A DNA stretch of 64,000 nt, taken from assembly GCA_026120185.1 (NCBI GenBank), contig JANUWF010001497.1:4638501-4702500 (forward strand), in the 5' to 3' direction. The stretch is from Voacanga thouarsii (lineage: Eukaryota > Streptophyta > Magnoliopsida > Gentianales > Apocynaceae). Below the pieces are notes generated by a model. The model saw nothing but the letters and a program-made list of their open reading frames with translations. It was not told where the DNA came from and made no database searches. The first letter of the stretch is position 1; each line of letters begins with the position of its first letter. The position numbers and the translations under genes were made by a program. Shown piece by piece: positions 50,322-61,025 of this stretch.

Positions 50322-50879
50322 TACATATGACTACTTGATCTATAATTTGATATTTTTTCAATAATTCATTTATATCTTTTACATTCCATTTTGACAAGTA
50401 ATTAAATTCTTGTTATTAATCGTATCTTTAAAATGATATTATATAATTTAGGGTTTAAAAGATTTATAACAGATGACAAAATTTTATATTCAACTCTGAA
50501 GTTCATACCTTTTTGTTTGAAATTAAAAAAGTGCCTGGCAATTATTCACGAAATATTTCATCGTTATTATTCACTAAAATATAAATTATTATTTTTATAC
50601 TTTATTTAATTTTTCATTTATTGTTGAGATTTGAAATTTTTTATATTTTTTCCAGACAATTAATAACTATAATCAATTGTAATTAAATATTATAAATTAT
50701 ATATTAACGAATAATTAAACTTAAAATTATTTTTGAGAGAATTACAAATCATATTTTTATATTTTATTCTATAGATAATTATTTAGAATTTTAATTTAAA
50801 AAAATAATACAAAGTTATTCAATTTTTTTTAAAAAAATTTACTTGTAATTACGAATTAAAAAAAAAGGTATAAGAATAG
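50322..50879. other. AT-rich 3' region of MULE B
   Basis: Very AT-rich non-coding DNA between the PMD gene and the right terminal repeat. Confidence 0.6.
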
Positions 50880-51199
50880 CCTGGCCAGGGTGCTGCACGA
50901 TTGCGCAATTTCCAGTCACGGAGTGCCCTCAGACTGTGCGACTGGTAGTCGTGTAGCCTCAAACCACGCGACTGGCAGTCACACAGTCTAGCCGTGCGTG
51001 TCGTGCAGCTTTTTCTTTTGGAATTCACGAGCAGCTTTGGAGTTTACAGGCAACACGAGGCTTCGCGGTTGCCTGGCACGAGGTCACGTTTGAGCTCGCT
51101 CTTGGCTATATCGAAGAATCCCGCCGACAGGGATCCCTCCCTGACCGGTCCCCTTCGCGGCGGATTGTATGGTTTTTTGTCCGATTTGGTCAAAAATCC
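50880..51199 (-). repeat. Right terminal inverted repeat of MULE B
   Basis: Inverted partner of 42853-43140. It carries 15-bp palindromes at 50938-50952 and 50968-50982 (30-base spacing) and a decayed one at 50905-50919. The outer end in reverse reads GGATTTTTGACCAAATCGG. Confidence 0.9.
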
Positions 51200-51208
51200 T
51201 ACTTGATA

Positions 51209-52320
51209 GCTAATGCATGATTTTTTTTTACTAAATAAAATAATTTAATCGTAATAAAATAAATTACACAGGTGGATAATACAATCTATGATAATGAGTT
51301 ACCACACTCTTAACTCTAGGTAAGTAAAGTATTAAAAAAATTAAAAAGAAATCAAACAAATACCAATCGTCTCTCTAACTTCCTTTTCACCATTCACAAA
51401 CAATATTGACATGAGAAGTTTAAACGTATCTAGTTTCATAAGTAGTAATTTGGAAGACTCTGAGTGTATTACTGGCTTTAAAAATTATTTGAAAAAAGAT
51501 GAGAAATAGAGAAAGGGTCCAAATCAGATGTAGGTAACAAATTTACTCTAAGAAGACGGAGGATTCAACACGGATCTAAGAATATCAACAAAGAAATCAT
51601 GTCAAAGAATTGTGAATCTTAATGAAATTAAAGAAGAAAATATTTATGGTTTGTAGACTAAAAAGAGATGAAAATGTCAAAAAAATAATAAAAGATGAGA
51701 TTTTTGGCCAAGATTAGAGCTCCCGCGGAAGCCGGAGCTTTGATCTAGCCAAGCCGTGGGTTCACAGAAAAGGCAAACTTTGGCAGAGAAAAAATTGGTG
51801 GAGAGACAAAAATTTTGGTCATTGGCAGGGAAGGAAGAGAAAAGGAAAGCTTTTTGTTTCAATACAAATTTTTATTTTAATTTAAAATAATTATAATTTA
51901 AATAATTTTCATTATAAACTCACAATATATTATATTCTCTTTTTTACTTCATTTAGATCTTACTTTAATCTAATATATTTAATAATTTTTTATTATATTT
52001 AAATAAATTTATTTTAAAATAATTTCTATTTAAATACACTAAAAAATAATATAAAAATACCACCAAAAAAGTCACAGACCTATTGAATATCGCGCACATT
52101 CCTGCCTCTGCTAAATATTTCATTGTTTAATTTATATAAAGGAGAGACGAAAAGTTGAAAAAAAAAAAAACTCAGAATAAGGTAAGGATATGAATCAAGA
52201 TAGTTGTTTAATTTCATTTCTTACCAAATTGAAAAGTCTCAAATTCTGTCATATATGTCTATTCTTTTTTCCTTTTATGATAAAGTGGGATTCCTTCACC
52301 CAAAAAATAATAATAAATGA
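51209..52320. other. AT-rich intergenic DNA
   Basis: No gene is supported. A purine-rich, slightly GC-richer patch at 51700-51860 contains only a chance ORF. Confidence 0.55.
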
Positions 52321-52325
52321 AAGAC

Positions 52326-52692
52326 TGTTATAAAATTAGGGTAGTGTTAGAATAAAATCTACACACTACACACTAAGAAAATTCTAACTATTCTTTGCAC
52401 AAGAATTTCTCTTCAAACTTCTCTCTTTCTTTCTCTCACAATTCTTTCTCCAATCTTTCTTTCACTAATCTTTCTTTTACAAAATGATGGTGTATTACAA
52501 GCTTAGAGAATAGCTCTATTTATAGAGCTCTAATTAGTGAAATACATCATGGCATACATCATCTTCAACTAATCTCAATTAATAGTGTCTCCACTAAATG
52601 GTGGACATCCATAAAAATCTTCTAATAATTCACATAAATCCATAATTAGTGGAGCCTCCACTAATTAATGGAGATTCCAATAATTCATAATA
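52326..52692 (-). repeat. Left LTR (3' LTR) of young copia element
   Basis: 367 bp, identical to the right LTR except at three positions: TCTTTTACA/TCTTTCACA, AATAGTGTC/AATGGTGTC and GATTCCAAT/GATTCTAAT. The adjacent plus-strand CTCCCCCTT at 52693-52701 is the complement of the polypurine tract. Confidence 0.95.
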
Positions 52693-52818
52693 CTCCCCCT
52701 TGGATGTCCATCCATACATAAAGAATATGCCTCGTTAAAACCTTACTAGATAAAAACCCAGTGGGAAAAAAAAAATCTAGTGAAGGAAAAAGAGTACACT
52801 ATTCTATATGTCCATTTA

Positions 52819-53505
52819 TTACTCCCCCTGATGAGATGATTCCTTTAAATCTTTAAACCGACGCATACCGATTTTATATTTCAACTTTTCAAATGTTGCA
52901 GTCGGTAAAGTCTTCGTGAAAATATCTGCGAGGTTATCACATGACCGAATTTGTAGCACATCAATTTCACATTTCTTCTGGAGTTCATGAGTAAAGAAGA
53001 ATTTTGGTGAAATATGTTTTGTCCGATCTCCTTTAATATATCCTCCTCGTAATTGAGCTATGCAAGCTGCATTGTCTTCATAAAGAGGAGTTGGAATACC
53101 TTTGATTGATGATAATCCACAACTTTCTCGGATATAATGAATCATGGATCTTAGCCATACACATTCTCGACTTGCTTCATGAATGGCTATAATTTCAGCA
53201 TGATTTGAAGAAGTAGCTGCTATAGATTGTTTCGTAGAACGCCATGATATAACAAGATTTCCACATGTAAATAGATAGCCCGTTTGAGAACGTGCTTTAT
53301 GTGGATCGATAAATAACCAAGATCTCGCATAACCTATCAATGTTGGACTGGTTTTATTTGAATAAAATAATCCGAGATCAATTGTACCTTGGAGATATCG
53401 AAGGACTTGTTTAATTCCATTCCAATGTCGTCGTGTTGGTGAAGAACTAAATCTTGCTAATAAATTGACAATGAAAGCAATATCAGTGCCATGTGTTATT
53501 AGCAA
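52819..53505 (-). pseudogene. Copia RNase H (young element)
   Basis: A 228-codon open frame with HGTDIAFIVNLLARFSSSPT, HWNGIKQVLRYLQGTIDLG, GYLFTCGNLVISWRSTKQ, SNHAEIIAIHEASRECVWL, YEDNAACI and the C-terminal HISPKFFFTHELQKK and DIFTKTLP. It is nearly intact. The segment SWLFIDPHKARSQTG shows changes where family members have SDADYLSDPHKARSQTG-like sequence, so the catalytic Asp there is lost. It overlaps the upstream frame by 7 bases in another frame, a frameshift. Confidence 0.92.
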
Positions 53506-54440
53506 GATACATCAATGCACCAATTGCACTCGAGATATGGTACTTCAGGACCAAGGAGTTCTTCATCATTTTCTTGAGGTCTGAAAGGATCTTTATCCAC
53601 ATTTAATGATCGGACGATCATTGGAATACTCAATGGATGTGCTTTGTCCATGTAAAATCTTTTTAGCACTTTTGTCGTATATGTTGATTGATGAATAAAT
53701 GTTCCACTCTCCAAATGTTCAATTTGTAAACCAAGGCAAAATTTGGTTTTACCAAAATCCTTGATTTCGAATTCTCTTTTTAAATAATCAATTGTTTCTT
53801 GGAGCTCTTCAGGAGTTCCAATAAGATTAATATCATCAACATATATAGCTAATATCACAAATTTAGAACCGCATTTCTTAATAAAAACGCATGGACATAC
53901 CTGGTCATTTTTAAATCCCGCTTTCAATAAATATTCACTAAGACGTGTGAACCACATGCGCCTGCATTGCTTCAGGCCATATAATGATTTCGCAACTTGA
54001 TGGAGTAATTTTCACGAGGATAATGTTTATATGCTTCGTGCATATGAAATCCTTCGGGATTTTCATGTAAACATCATTTTCTAAATTTCCATACAAGTAA
54101 GCAAGTGACAACATCTAATAGGCGCATATCTATCTTTTCATGTACCGCCAAACCGATAAGATATCGGAGTGTAATAGCATCAACAACAGGAGAATAAGTT
54201 TCATCATAATCAATACCTGGTCTTTGTGAAAAACCTTGGGCTACTAATCGCGCTTTATATCGAACGATTTCACTCTTTTCATTGCGCTTTCGCACAAATA
54301 TCCATTTGTAGCCAACAGGTTTTATACCTTCCGGTGTTCGGACCGCAGTCCGAAGACTTCACGTTTTGCCGTTGCATTTAACTCCGATTGAATCGCATCT
54401 TTCCATTGCAACCAATCTTTTCTATGCCGACATTCATCAA
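53499..54440 (-). pseudogene. Copia reverse transcriptase (young element)
   Basis: Segments 54295-54074 (MRKRNEKSEIVRYKARLVAQ, GIDYDETYSPVV) and 53957-53499 (FVILAIYVDDINLIGTPEEL, REFEIKDFGKTKFCLGLQIE) form a copia reverse transcriptase with the YVDD catalytic block kept. The part between them, about 54070-53960, is interrupted by a short deletion or frameshift. The upstream start is also broken near 54350. Confidence 0.92.
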
Positions 54441-54968
54441 TCGATATTGGTTCAGGATCATCATTATCCCGTGTAACATCAAGAGATATATTGTATGCAA
54501 ATATATTATCAATAACAGCTTTCTATCCGATTCCAACTTCTACCTGAAGTGGTATAATTGATAGAAATTTCAGTGTTACTTTCATCAACTTCCGGTTCTT
54601 TGTCATCAGTTCTCTCTTGGTCTTTATCATTCTTTTCTTCAATATGATCTTCCGGATCATTTAATCCTCTTTTCTTTCGAGGATTTTTATCTTTAGAACC
54701 AAGAGGTCGGCCACGCTTCGGCGTGTTTTTGACTCACAGACTATAGGTATAATATTTTGTTCTCACTGGAACTTCAATTCGAATAGGAGCATTTATAGTC
54801 GGAATATGCGATTTTGTAACTCTTCTCGGAGTCAACAAAAGCGTCCGGCATTTGATTTGCAATGCTTTGCAAATGAATTATCTTTTGAACTTCAAGTTCA
54901 CATGCGCTTGTGCGCGGATCAAGATAATTTAATGATGTTGTCCAAGCAAGATCCTTTTTATGTCTGTT
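54441..54968 (-). pseudogene. Copia integrase C-terminal linker (young element)
   Basis: A low-complexity, charged linker between the integrase and the reverse transcriptase, readable in pieces with Arg/Lys-rich (GRPRGSKDKNPRKKRG-like) and acidic stretches on the minus strand. Several stops occur. There is no separate gene; the plus-strand ORF at 54806-54988 is a shadow. Confidence 0.6.
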
Positions 54969-55852
54969 TTAGTTCTCCCCTAATTTAGGGAATAATGATT
55001 CATCAAAATGACAATCAGCAAATCTTGTCGTGAATACATCTCCTGTCGTGGGTTCAACATACCCGATAATAGAGGGAGAATCATATCCAACGTATATCCC
55101 CTTTCTTCTTTGAGGACCCATCTTTGTACGTTGGTTTGGTGCAATTGGAATATATACAAGACACCCAAAAATTCTTAAATGAGCAATATTTGGTTCCGAC
55201 CCAAAAGCCAATTGCAAAGGAGAGAATTTATGATAACTAGCCGGTCTTATACGTACAAGTGTTGCAACATGTAGAATAGCATGTCCCCGAGCAGATGTTG
55301 GGAGATTTGTTTTCATTAATAATGGTCTAGCAATTAATTGTAATCGTTTAATCAAAGATTCAAAGAAGACCATTCGTGTGTGAACATGAGCTACAGGATG
55401 TTCAACATTAATCCCAATTGACATGCAATATGCATCAAAAGCATGTGATGAAAATTCACCAGACATTATCCAAACGGATATTTTTAATGTGATGGTCCGG
55501 AAATTGTGCTCGTAATTTAATTATTTGAGCAAGTAATCTCGCAAACGCCAGAGTTGCGAGTAGATAATAAACATACATGTGACCATCGGGATGATGCATC
55601 AATTAAGACCATAAAATATTTGAACGGTCCACATGGTGGATCAATAGGTCCACAAATATCTCCGTGAATCTGTTCGAGAAATGTAGGACTTTCAGCTCCT
55701 ACTTTTACCGGTGATGGTTTAACAATTAATTTTCCTAGGGAACATGCAAGACATGCGAATTTTTCTGATGTTAATATCCTTTTATTTTTTAAAGGATGAC
55801 CATGTGTATTCTCAATGATTCTTCTCATCATGGTAGATCCCGGATGACCCAA
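54969..55852 (-). pseudogene. Copia integrase (young element)
   Basis: The first frame (55852-55517) starts MGHPGSTMMRRIIENTHGH and has the zinc site (CLACSLGK), then the core start HGDICGPIDPPCGPFKYFMV with LIDASSRWSHV. The second frame (55466-54969) has GEFSSHAFDAYCMSIGINVE, the glutamate segment FFESLIKRLQLIARPL, FGSEPNIAHLRIFGCLVYIP and RKGIYVGYDSPSIIGYVEP. The second catalytic Asp, expected just before GEF, is lost and a break lies at 55470-55516. The ORF 55168-54980 is a shadow. Confidence 0.9.
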
Positions 55853-56310
55853 CCGGTCATGCCAAATGCTAAAAGTAATAGGATCAGTAAACTTCGGTTT
55901 ACTAGATGATGAATTTCAATTGTACGAATTTTTACAAAATATAGACCAAGAGAAAAAGACGGCAGCTTTTCTAATACCGATTTCTTACCCAAATGCATTT
56001 GAGTAATAAAAAGATGCTCAATCCCATTTTCCTCATTTGTTTCAACATGATACCCATTTCTCGTGATATCTTTAAAACTCAATAAATTTCTTCTGGATTT
56101 TGAGGAAAATAGTGCCTTATCAATAATAATTGTTGTTCCTTTAGGCAACAATATACTAGCTCTTCCGGAGCCCTCAATTACATTTGCACTACCGTTTATC
56201 GTATAAATATTTATTTCTCCCATTTTGAGATCGAAAAATATTTCTCATTTTTTAGTATGGTGTGTGTAGTTCCACTATCAATAATGCATACATCATCATT
56301 AATAACAGCC
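55853..56310 (-). pseudogene. Copia protease and GAG-pre-integrase region (young element)
   Basis: The aspartic protease active site IIDSGTTHTIL is at about 56255-56285 with DSG intact. A frameshift near 56225 leads into the frame 56223-55828, reading GEINIYTINGSANVIEGSGRA, ILLPKGTTIIIDKALFSSKS and RRNLLSFKDITRNGYHVET, the usual post-protease region that joins the integrase zinc site. Confidence 0.85.
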
Positions 56311-56394
56311 ATCCGAACACAAATATATATATGTAAACGTAAATATTATTAGAATAGAATGAAAATGAAAATACAAAAATATCGTGGTGAGGCT

Positions 56395-57474
56395 TTAGTT
56401 CTTTTGGACACCGCCATCACCAATTAAATGGTCTATCCTACCGTCCGGGTGTTTCAAAAAATCCGATACATCCATATGGGTAATATTGATATTAAGATCT
56501 TCAGGATCACTATCGTCATCCTCCACATTATTTATTGGATGTTGAGAAAAATTTGCTTCCACATTTTTATTTTTCAATGAAGCTTGATACAATTCAACTA
56601 AATGCTTAGCCGTACTGACGCTTTCGTGACCAATGACCTTTCATGCCACATCTATAACATATATCCTCATGCTTTTCTTCAATTTCTTTTTCTTTTCCCT
56701 TTTGATCTTTTCTCGTTCCACTTCGGTGGCCAGTATTTCTCACAGCTTGATTATAATTGTGATAAGGGAAATATCGAGCGTGACTACGACCATAACCACG
56801 ACCACGGCCACGGCCACGGCCACGACCACGACTATAACGATGGCTTCTACTGGAGCCAACAAGCATTCACTTCGGGAGTGCTCGTAGAGCCAGCTTGGTC
56901 CGGCTTCATGATTTCTCAATAATAACTCATTATTTTTCTCTGCAATGAGGAGGGCAGTAATTAAATCTGTAAATTTTGTATACCCCTTTTCTCGATATTG
57001 TTGCTGCAGGACAATATTCGAGGCATGAAATGTGGAGAATGTCTTCTCCAACATATCTTCATCAGTCACTTTTTCTCCGCATAATTTTAATTGAGATGTA
57101 ATTTTATACATTGCGGAGCTATATTCATTCACGGTTTTAAAATCTTGCAATCTCAGGTGCAACCATTCATACCGTGCAGTAGGTAGTACGACCATCTTCA
57201 GGTGGTCAAATCTTTCTTTTAAATTTACCCATAGGACATATGGATCTTTTTCGGTAAGATATTCCATTTTTAAATTTTCATCGAGATGACGACGAATAAA
57301 AATCAAAGCTTTAGCCTTGTGTTGTGCAGATGCACTATTATTTGCTTGAATAGTTTCACTAAGGCCTTCGACATTTAGATGCATTTCCGCATCGAGAACC
57401 CATGACATATAATTTTTTCCATAAATATCAAGGGCTACAAATTCGAGTTTTGCGATGTTAGCCATAGAGATCAA
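56395..57474 (-). pseudogene. Copia gag with zinc knuckle (young element)
   Basis: The frame starts at 57474 with MISMANIAKLEFVALDIYGK, then YMSWVLDAEMHLNVEGL, YLTEKDPYVLWVNLKERFDH and FADLITALLIAEKNNELLL-like sequence. A one-base frameshift near 56866 moves into a Gly/Arg repeat (GRGRGRGRGRGYGRSH). The knuckle CYRCGMKGHWSRKR at about 56615-56660 has its last Cys changed to Arg. The tail to 56395 includes DVSDFLKHPDG. The Gly/Arg tract coincides with a CCACGG-type microsatellite, the likely cause of the frame slip. Confidence 0.9.
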
Positions 57475-57544
57475 TAAATGCGTACTGTCTTCCGGCTTTG
57501 GTAACGGCGAAACTCGTGCTTAGTCTTCTGGCTTTTGTACCGGT

Positions 57545-57565
57545 AGAGACTCGTGCTTGATAACG
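57545..57565 (-). other. Primer binding site of young copia element
   Basis: Directly next to the right LTR the minus strand reads CGTTATCAAGCACGAGTC. A similar CGTTATCAGCACGA-type site is common in plant copia elements. The tRNA was not identified from sequence alone. Confidence 0.65.
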
Positions 57566-57932
57566 TGTTATAAAATTAGGGTAGTGTTAGAATAAAATCT
57601 ACACACTACACACTAAGAAAATTCTAACTATTCTTTGCACAAGAATTTCTCTTCAAACTTCTCTCTTTCTTTCTCTCACAATTCTTTCTCCAATCTTTCT
57701 TTCACTAATCTTTCTTTCACAAAATGATGGTGTATTACAAGCTTAGAGAATAGCTCTATTTATAGAGCTCTAATTAGTGAAATACATCATGGCATACATC
57801 ATCTTCAACTAATCTCAATTAATGGTGTCTCCACTAAATGGTGGACATCCATAAAAATCTTCTAATAATTCACATAAATCCATAATTAGTGGAGCCTCCA
57901 CTAATTAATGGAGATTCTAATAATTCATAATA
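57566..57932 (-). repeat. Right LTR (5' LTR) of young copia element
   Basis: 367 bp, pair of 52326-52692 with three mismatches. In element orientation a TATA-like CTATAAATAGAGC lies in the middle (plus strand GCTCTATTTATAGAGC at about 57753-57768, itself a palindrome), the probable LTR promoter. Confidence 0.93.
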
Positions 57933-57937
57933 AAGAC

Positions 57938-58486
57938 AAAAATATATTATATTACGTGAGTCATAAAGTCTGGAATAGTGGGCATTTGTAGAATACCGGG
58001 GACGGATCCAAAAATTTTTAAAAATTTGTAATTTATTTTAGAAAAATTTTAAAAATATTAAAATTTTATATTGTATTTTTAAAATAAAATTAAAAAATTA
58101 TAATATTATCCTCGTAATATAACTTTTTTCTTTTCTCTTTCTTTCTCCTTTTTTATTATAAAAAGAATAACTATAAAGACTAAGTAGAATTTGACTTAGT
58201 AATTTTAAATAAAATTTAATATTTCTTAATAAATTCTAAAGTATTTTTTAATTAAAAATTAAGTTCACGTAGTATAGTATAAATATAAAACAATATAAAA
58301 AAAACAGAGAAACAATATTCAAATAGGTGATATAAAACAAAACAATAAATAATACCCCAATAATAATAAGTGTTAGGCTTCGATACCGAATAGGAGGGGG
58401 ATCTGCCCTTTTGGAGCAACGTTGGAGAAAAAGTAACGGAGGCTTTTGGGAAAAGCAAAATTTTTGGAGACAAAAGGTCAAAAAAA
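57938..58486. other. AT-rich intergenic DNA
   Basis: No gene is supported. Confidence 0.6.
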
Positions 58487-58492
58487 GACAAA

Positions 58493-58680
58493 CCTTTTTT
58501 TTTTTTTTTGGCTTACTATGGGGTTCCAAGCTGGGCCTGCGGCCGGCCCGACTAATCTCCACGAGCCTGGAGGACCGCCAAGTAAATCTCCCAGCGATAT
58601 CCTTAACGGGAGTCGAACCGCAGCCACATCCCAAGAGTTGTACTTGGGTTTCAGCCGTTGCCAGTTGCTCCCAACTTTCG
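58493..58680 (-). mobile_element. tRNA-derived SINE
   Basis: Read on the minus strand, a ~170-bp body begins CGAAAGTTGGGAGCAACTGG. It has an A-box-like TGGCAACGGCTG at 58652-58663 and a B box GGTTCGACTCCC at 58608-58619, and ends in an A tail (plus-strand T run 58495-58509). The spacing of the boxes fits a Pol III internal promoter. The flanking direct repeat GACAAA is at 58487-58492 and 58681-58686. ORFs across it are chance. It would be mobilised by LINE enzymes. Confidence 0.88.
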
Positions 58681-58686
58681 GACAAA

Positions 58687-59530
58687 TCTTTTTATTCTTG
58701 ATATGATGAGAAAAAGTTTCTTGATGTGACGAGTAAAAAGTGACAAACTACGTAAGAACCTACGTTGGTGCTAAAGGGCAAAAGATTTTTTTTTTTTAAT
58801 TTAAGAATTTAAACCGTTTTTGGTTCAATGTCCAAAAGAGTTTAAATTTAAAAAATCGTTATCAGATTAAATCTCTTCTGATTTTTTAATATTTAATAAA
58901 TAAAATCAGGAATGATGATGAGAGATTTTGCGAATCTCTCATTTTACAATATTAAGATATATAAGTTACTGATGAATTTATAATTCTTTAATAATAGTGA
59001 TAAGTACCAATAGTAAGTAGCTCACAAAAAGTATAAAAATAAATAGTAATTTCTGAATTTATATATTAGGTATTATAGAATAGAAAAAATTTTATATATT
59101 AACTATTAATGTATTCAATTATTATTTTATTCACTGAAATGGCTCACGCTTTTCTCTTAGAATACTTTTAATACCTATTTTTCGATTGAATGACAAAATG
59201 GATGCTTTAGTTCTAGTACCTGTGGCTACTAAGAATTTGAATAACTATGGGTGATGCTAGACTCTTTTCTTTTCCTTTCTCTTTTTCGACAATTGTTAAG
59301 TATTAAAGAAAGAAAGAAAGTATTGAAGAAGACAAGTCTTTAGAAAACGAGTTTTTATTCATAATACTAACGAAATTCTTTAAAAATCATGGTCTTCAAC
59401 AAGTTTGGGACTCATAATATATATACACAATTTTAATTTCAAATTTGTTGACAGCTAATCTATTCTAGAGGTATAACACATCAATTCTAAAATTATAATT
59501 CATTCCTAGATATTATTAATTTTTAGAAAA
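58687..59530. other. AT-rich intergenic DNA
   Basis: No gene is supported. Short GAAA repeats lie at about 59306-59320. Confidence 0.55.
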
Positions 59531-59538
59531 TATATTGG

Positions 59539-59612
59539 TGAGTCATATATCTTTTATGATGAGTCATTTGTCTTTCATGTTGAATTGTCATGATGAGTCA
59601 TTATGGGAGTCA
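59539..59612 (+). promoter_or_regulatory. Cluster of TGAGTCA motifs
   Basis: TGAGTCA occurs at 59539-59545, 59560-59566 and 59594-59600, with a near copy GGAGTCA at about 59606. The first two lie in an imperfect ~20-base direct repeat. TGAGTCA is the plant GCN4-type bZIP site. Function here is unproven. Confidence 0.45.
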
Positions 59613-59868
59613 TTTGTCGATTATTCTTCGATCACATTGTGTAAGTTATTAAGTCTTTATGGTCCCATATTTTCTTCAAAATACTCCCTGTCATCATCTT
59701 TACTTTTAATTATTAAAGTTCCTTCTTCTTCTTCTTAAATCTTATTTTCATAAAGATCAAGATAAAAGTACAAGATGTCTAAAAATTGTCTCTGCTTCAA
59801 ACTTCACTTCTGCTAATACTCTGCTCTACCCTTTGTAGGTTCCTGTTCTTGAAGGTTCTAGGAAATGA

Positions 59869-60060
59869 AATGACGGCCCGCCTACATGCCTTTGTGCCGC
59901 TGATTGTAGCATTTACTGCATACCAACTGGTCGGAGGGCTATGTACAATGACGACGATGGCTATTGTGAATGCACTTGTAATCAACATAAGTTTGCTGGA
60001 GATGGTTTTAAACATAGAAAAGTAGCTTTGTACCAAAAGATCTTTCTAATAATACTTTGA
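59869..60060 (+). pseudogene. Cysteine-rich peptide ORF fragment
   Basis: The frame reads NDGPPTCLCAADCSIYCIPT, then DDDGYCECTCNQHKFAGDG and ends at TGA. Eight cysteines occur in ~35 residues (CxC x3 C x3 C ... CxCxC), resembling a small secreted Cys-rich peptide. A possible intron 3' splice site CTTTGTAG lies at 59831-59838, but the frame after it has a TGA at 59866. The ORF annotated across this region in another frame (59786-60025) has no such pattern. I do not recognise the family. Confidence 0.35.
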
Positions 60061-60956
60061 TCTAAATACTGTGAAAAATAAGTTGCAAATAAGTGTGGAT
60101 TCACAGAACCTTATAGAATGTTATGGTTATCCAAATATAGAGAAAGAAAGCATATTCTTCTATAAGTTCTTTAAATCAATCAATTTTACTTTATATTTTA
60201 GTCATCTACTATTATGGTTATGTGAATTTCTTGTATATAAAGCAATAAACACGAACATGTAAATCTCCAATGCTTGATTCTCTTTTACATTTTCTTTTTT
60301 GACAATTGAACAACTTCAATTCTTTAACCATGAGGGGTTTAATATGTCTTAGAGATAAAAAGCTTTTAGCCTATACTGACCACATTATACCCCGATTGGA
60401 CAAGGTTTAAAAACCCATTTTCAATTCTTTGGAAATAAAAAATTGGACCAAAGCTTATTTTTTGCCTGTTTGATGACACAATTAAACACTTAAAATTAAT
60501 TAACTAAGTATTTATTTCATTAAGTGTATTTGATAATAGAAAATATTAAGTGTTTAATTAATTAAATAAATTTGATAATAAATTTTTGTTATAACTTAAT
60601 TGATTAAGACATATTAAAATCCTATTATAAATTTTAAGTAATTTAAAAGCTACTTAAGTCTAAAGTTGAATATATTTAATATTAATATAATTATTAATAT
60701 TTCTATATTTAATTTAAATTATAATGTAAAAATAAATTATAATTAATTTATACTTCAAACTTCAAACTTCAAATTCATTACTTAAATATTTAAATTTTAA
60801 TCTTTAAAATTTAATTTCATCAAATGAGACGTTTGTCAGCCTCTGACTCTATTTAGTTTTATGCAAAAGTTATGAAATCTGACAAGAGAATTGGAAAAGA
60901 GCTCCCACCAAATTTTTTTCTAGTCTTTTATGTTGGGTTAATGTGCAGTTAGAGAT

Positions 60957-61025
<69 letters not shown>

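Larger units (their letters stand above)
42853..51199 (+). mobile_element. MULE B: complete Mutator-like element with transposase and PMD gene
   Basis: An 8347-bp element with terminal inverted repeats of about 290-320 bp. The left end GGTTTTTGACCAAATAGGG and the reverse complement of the right end GGATTTTTGACCAAATCGG align well for at least 90 bases. The flanking 9-bp duplications are TACTTGATG (42844-42852) and TACTTGATA (51200-51208), one mismatch. Nine-base duplications are the Mutator hallmark. Between the repeats lie a TATA promoter, an AT-rich tandem-repeat leader, a MuDR-type transposase and a PMD gene, all on the plus strand. Both genes carry stops, so the copy is probably non-autonomous. 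Confidence 0.92.
52326..57932 (-). mobile_element. Young Ty1/copia retrotransposon with non-canonical LTR ends
   Basis: A 5607-bp element with 367-bp LTRs at both ends and a perfect 5-bp duplication AAGAC (52321-52325 and 57933-57937). Read in element orientation (minus), each LTR starts TATTATG and ends ATAACA, that is TA...CA rather than TG...CA. I find three differences between the two LTRs in 367 bases. Internal order on the minus strand is gag, zinc knuckle, protease, integrase, reverse transcriptase, RNase H. Despite the young LTRs the frames are broken in at least five places. Confidence 0.95.

Noticed and set aside
56602..56922. Plus-strand His/Asp-rich ORF
   Set aside because: Antisense shadow of the Gly/Arg repeat in copia gag.
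58248..58706. Several overlapping ORFs on both strands
   Set aside because: They cross the SINE and its A tail and are chance frames in GC-richer SINE sequence.
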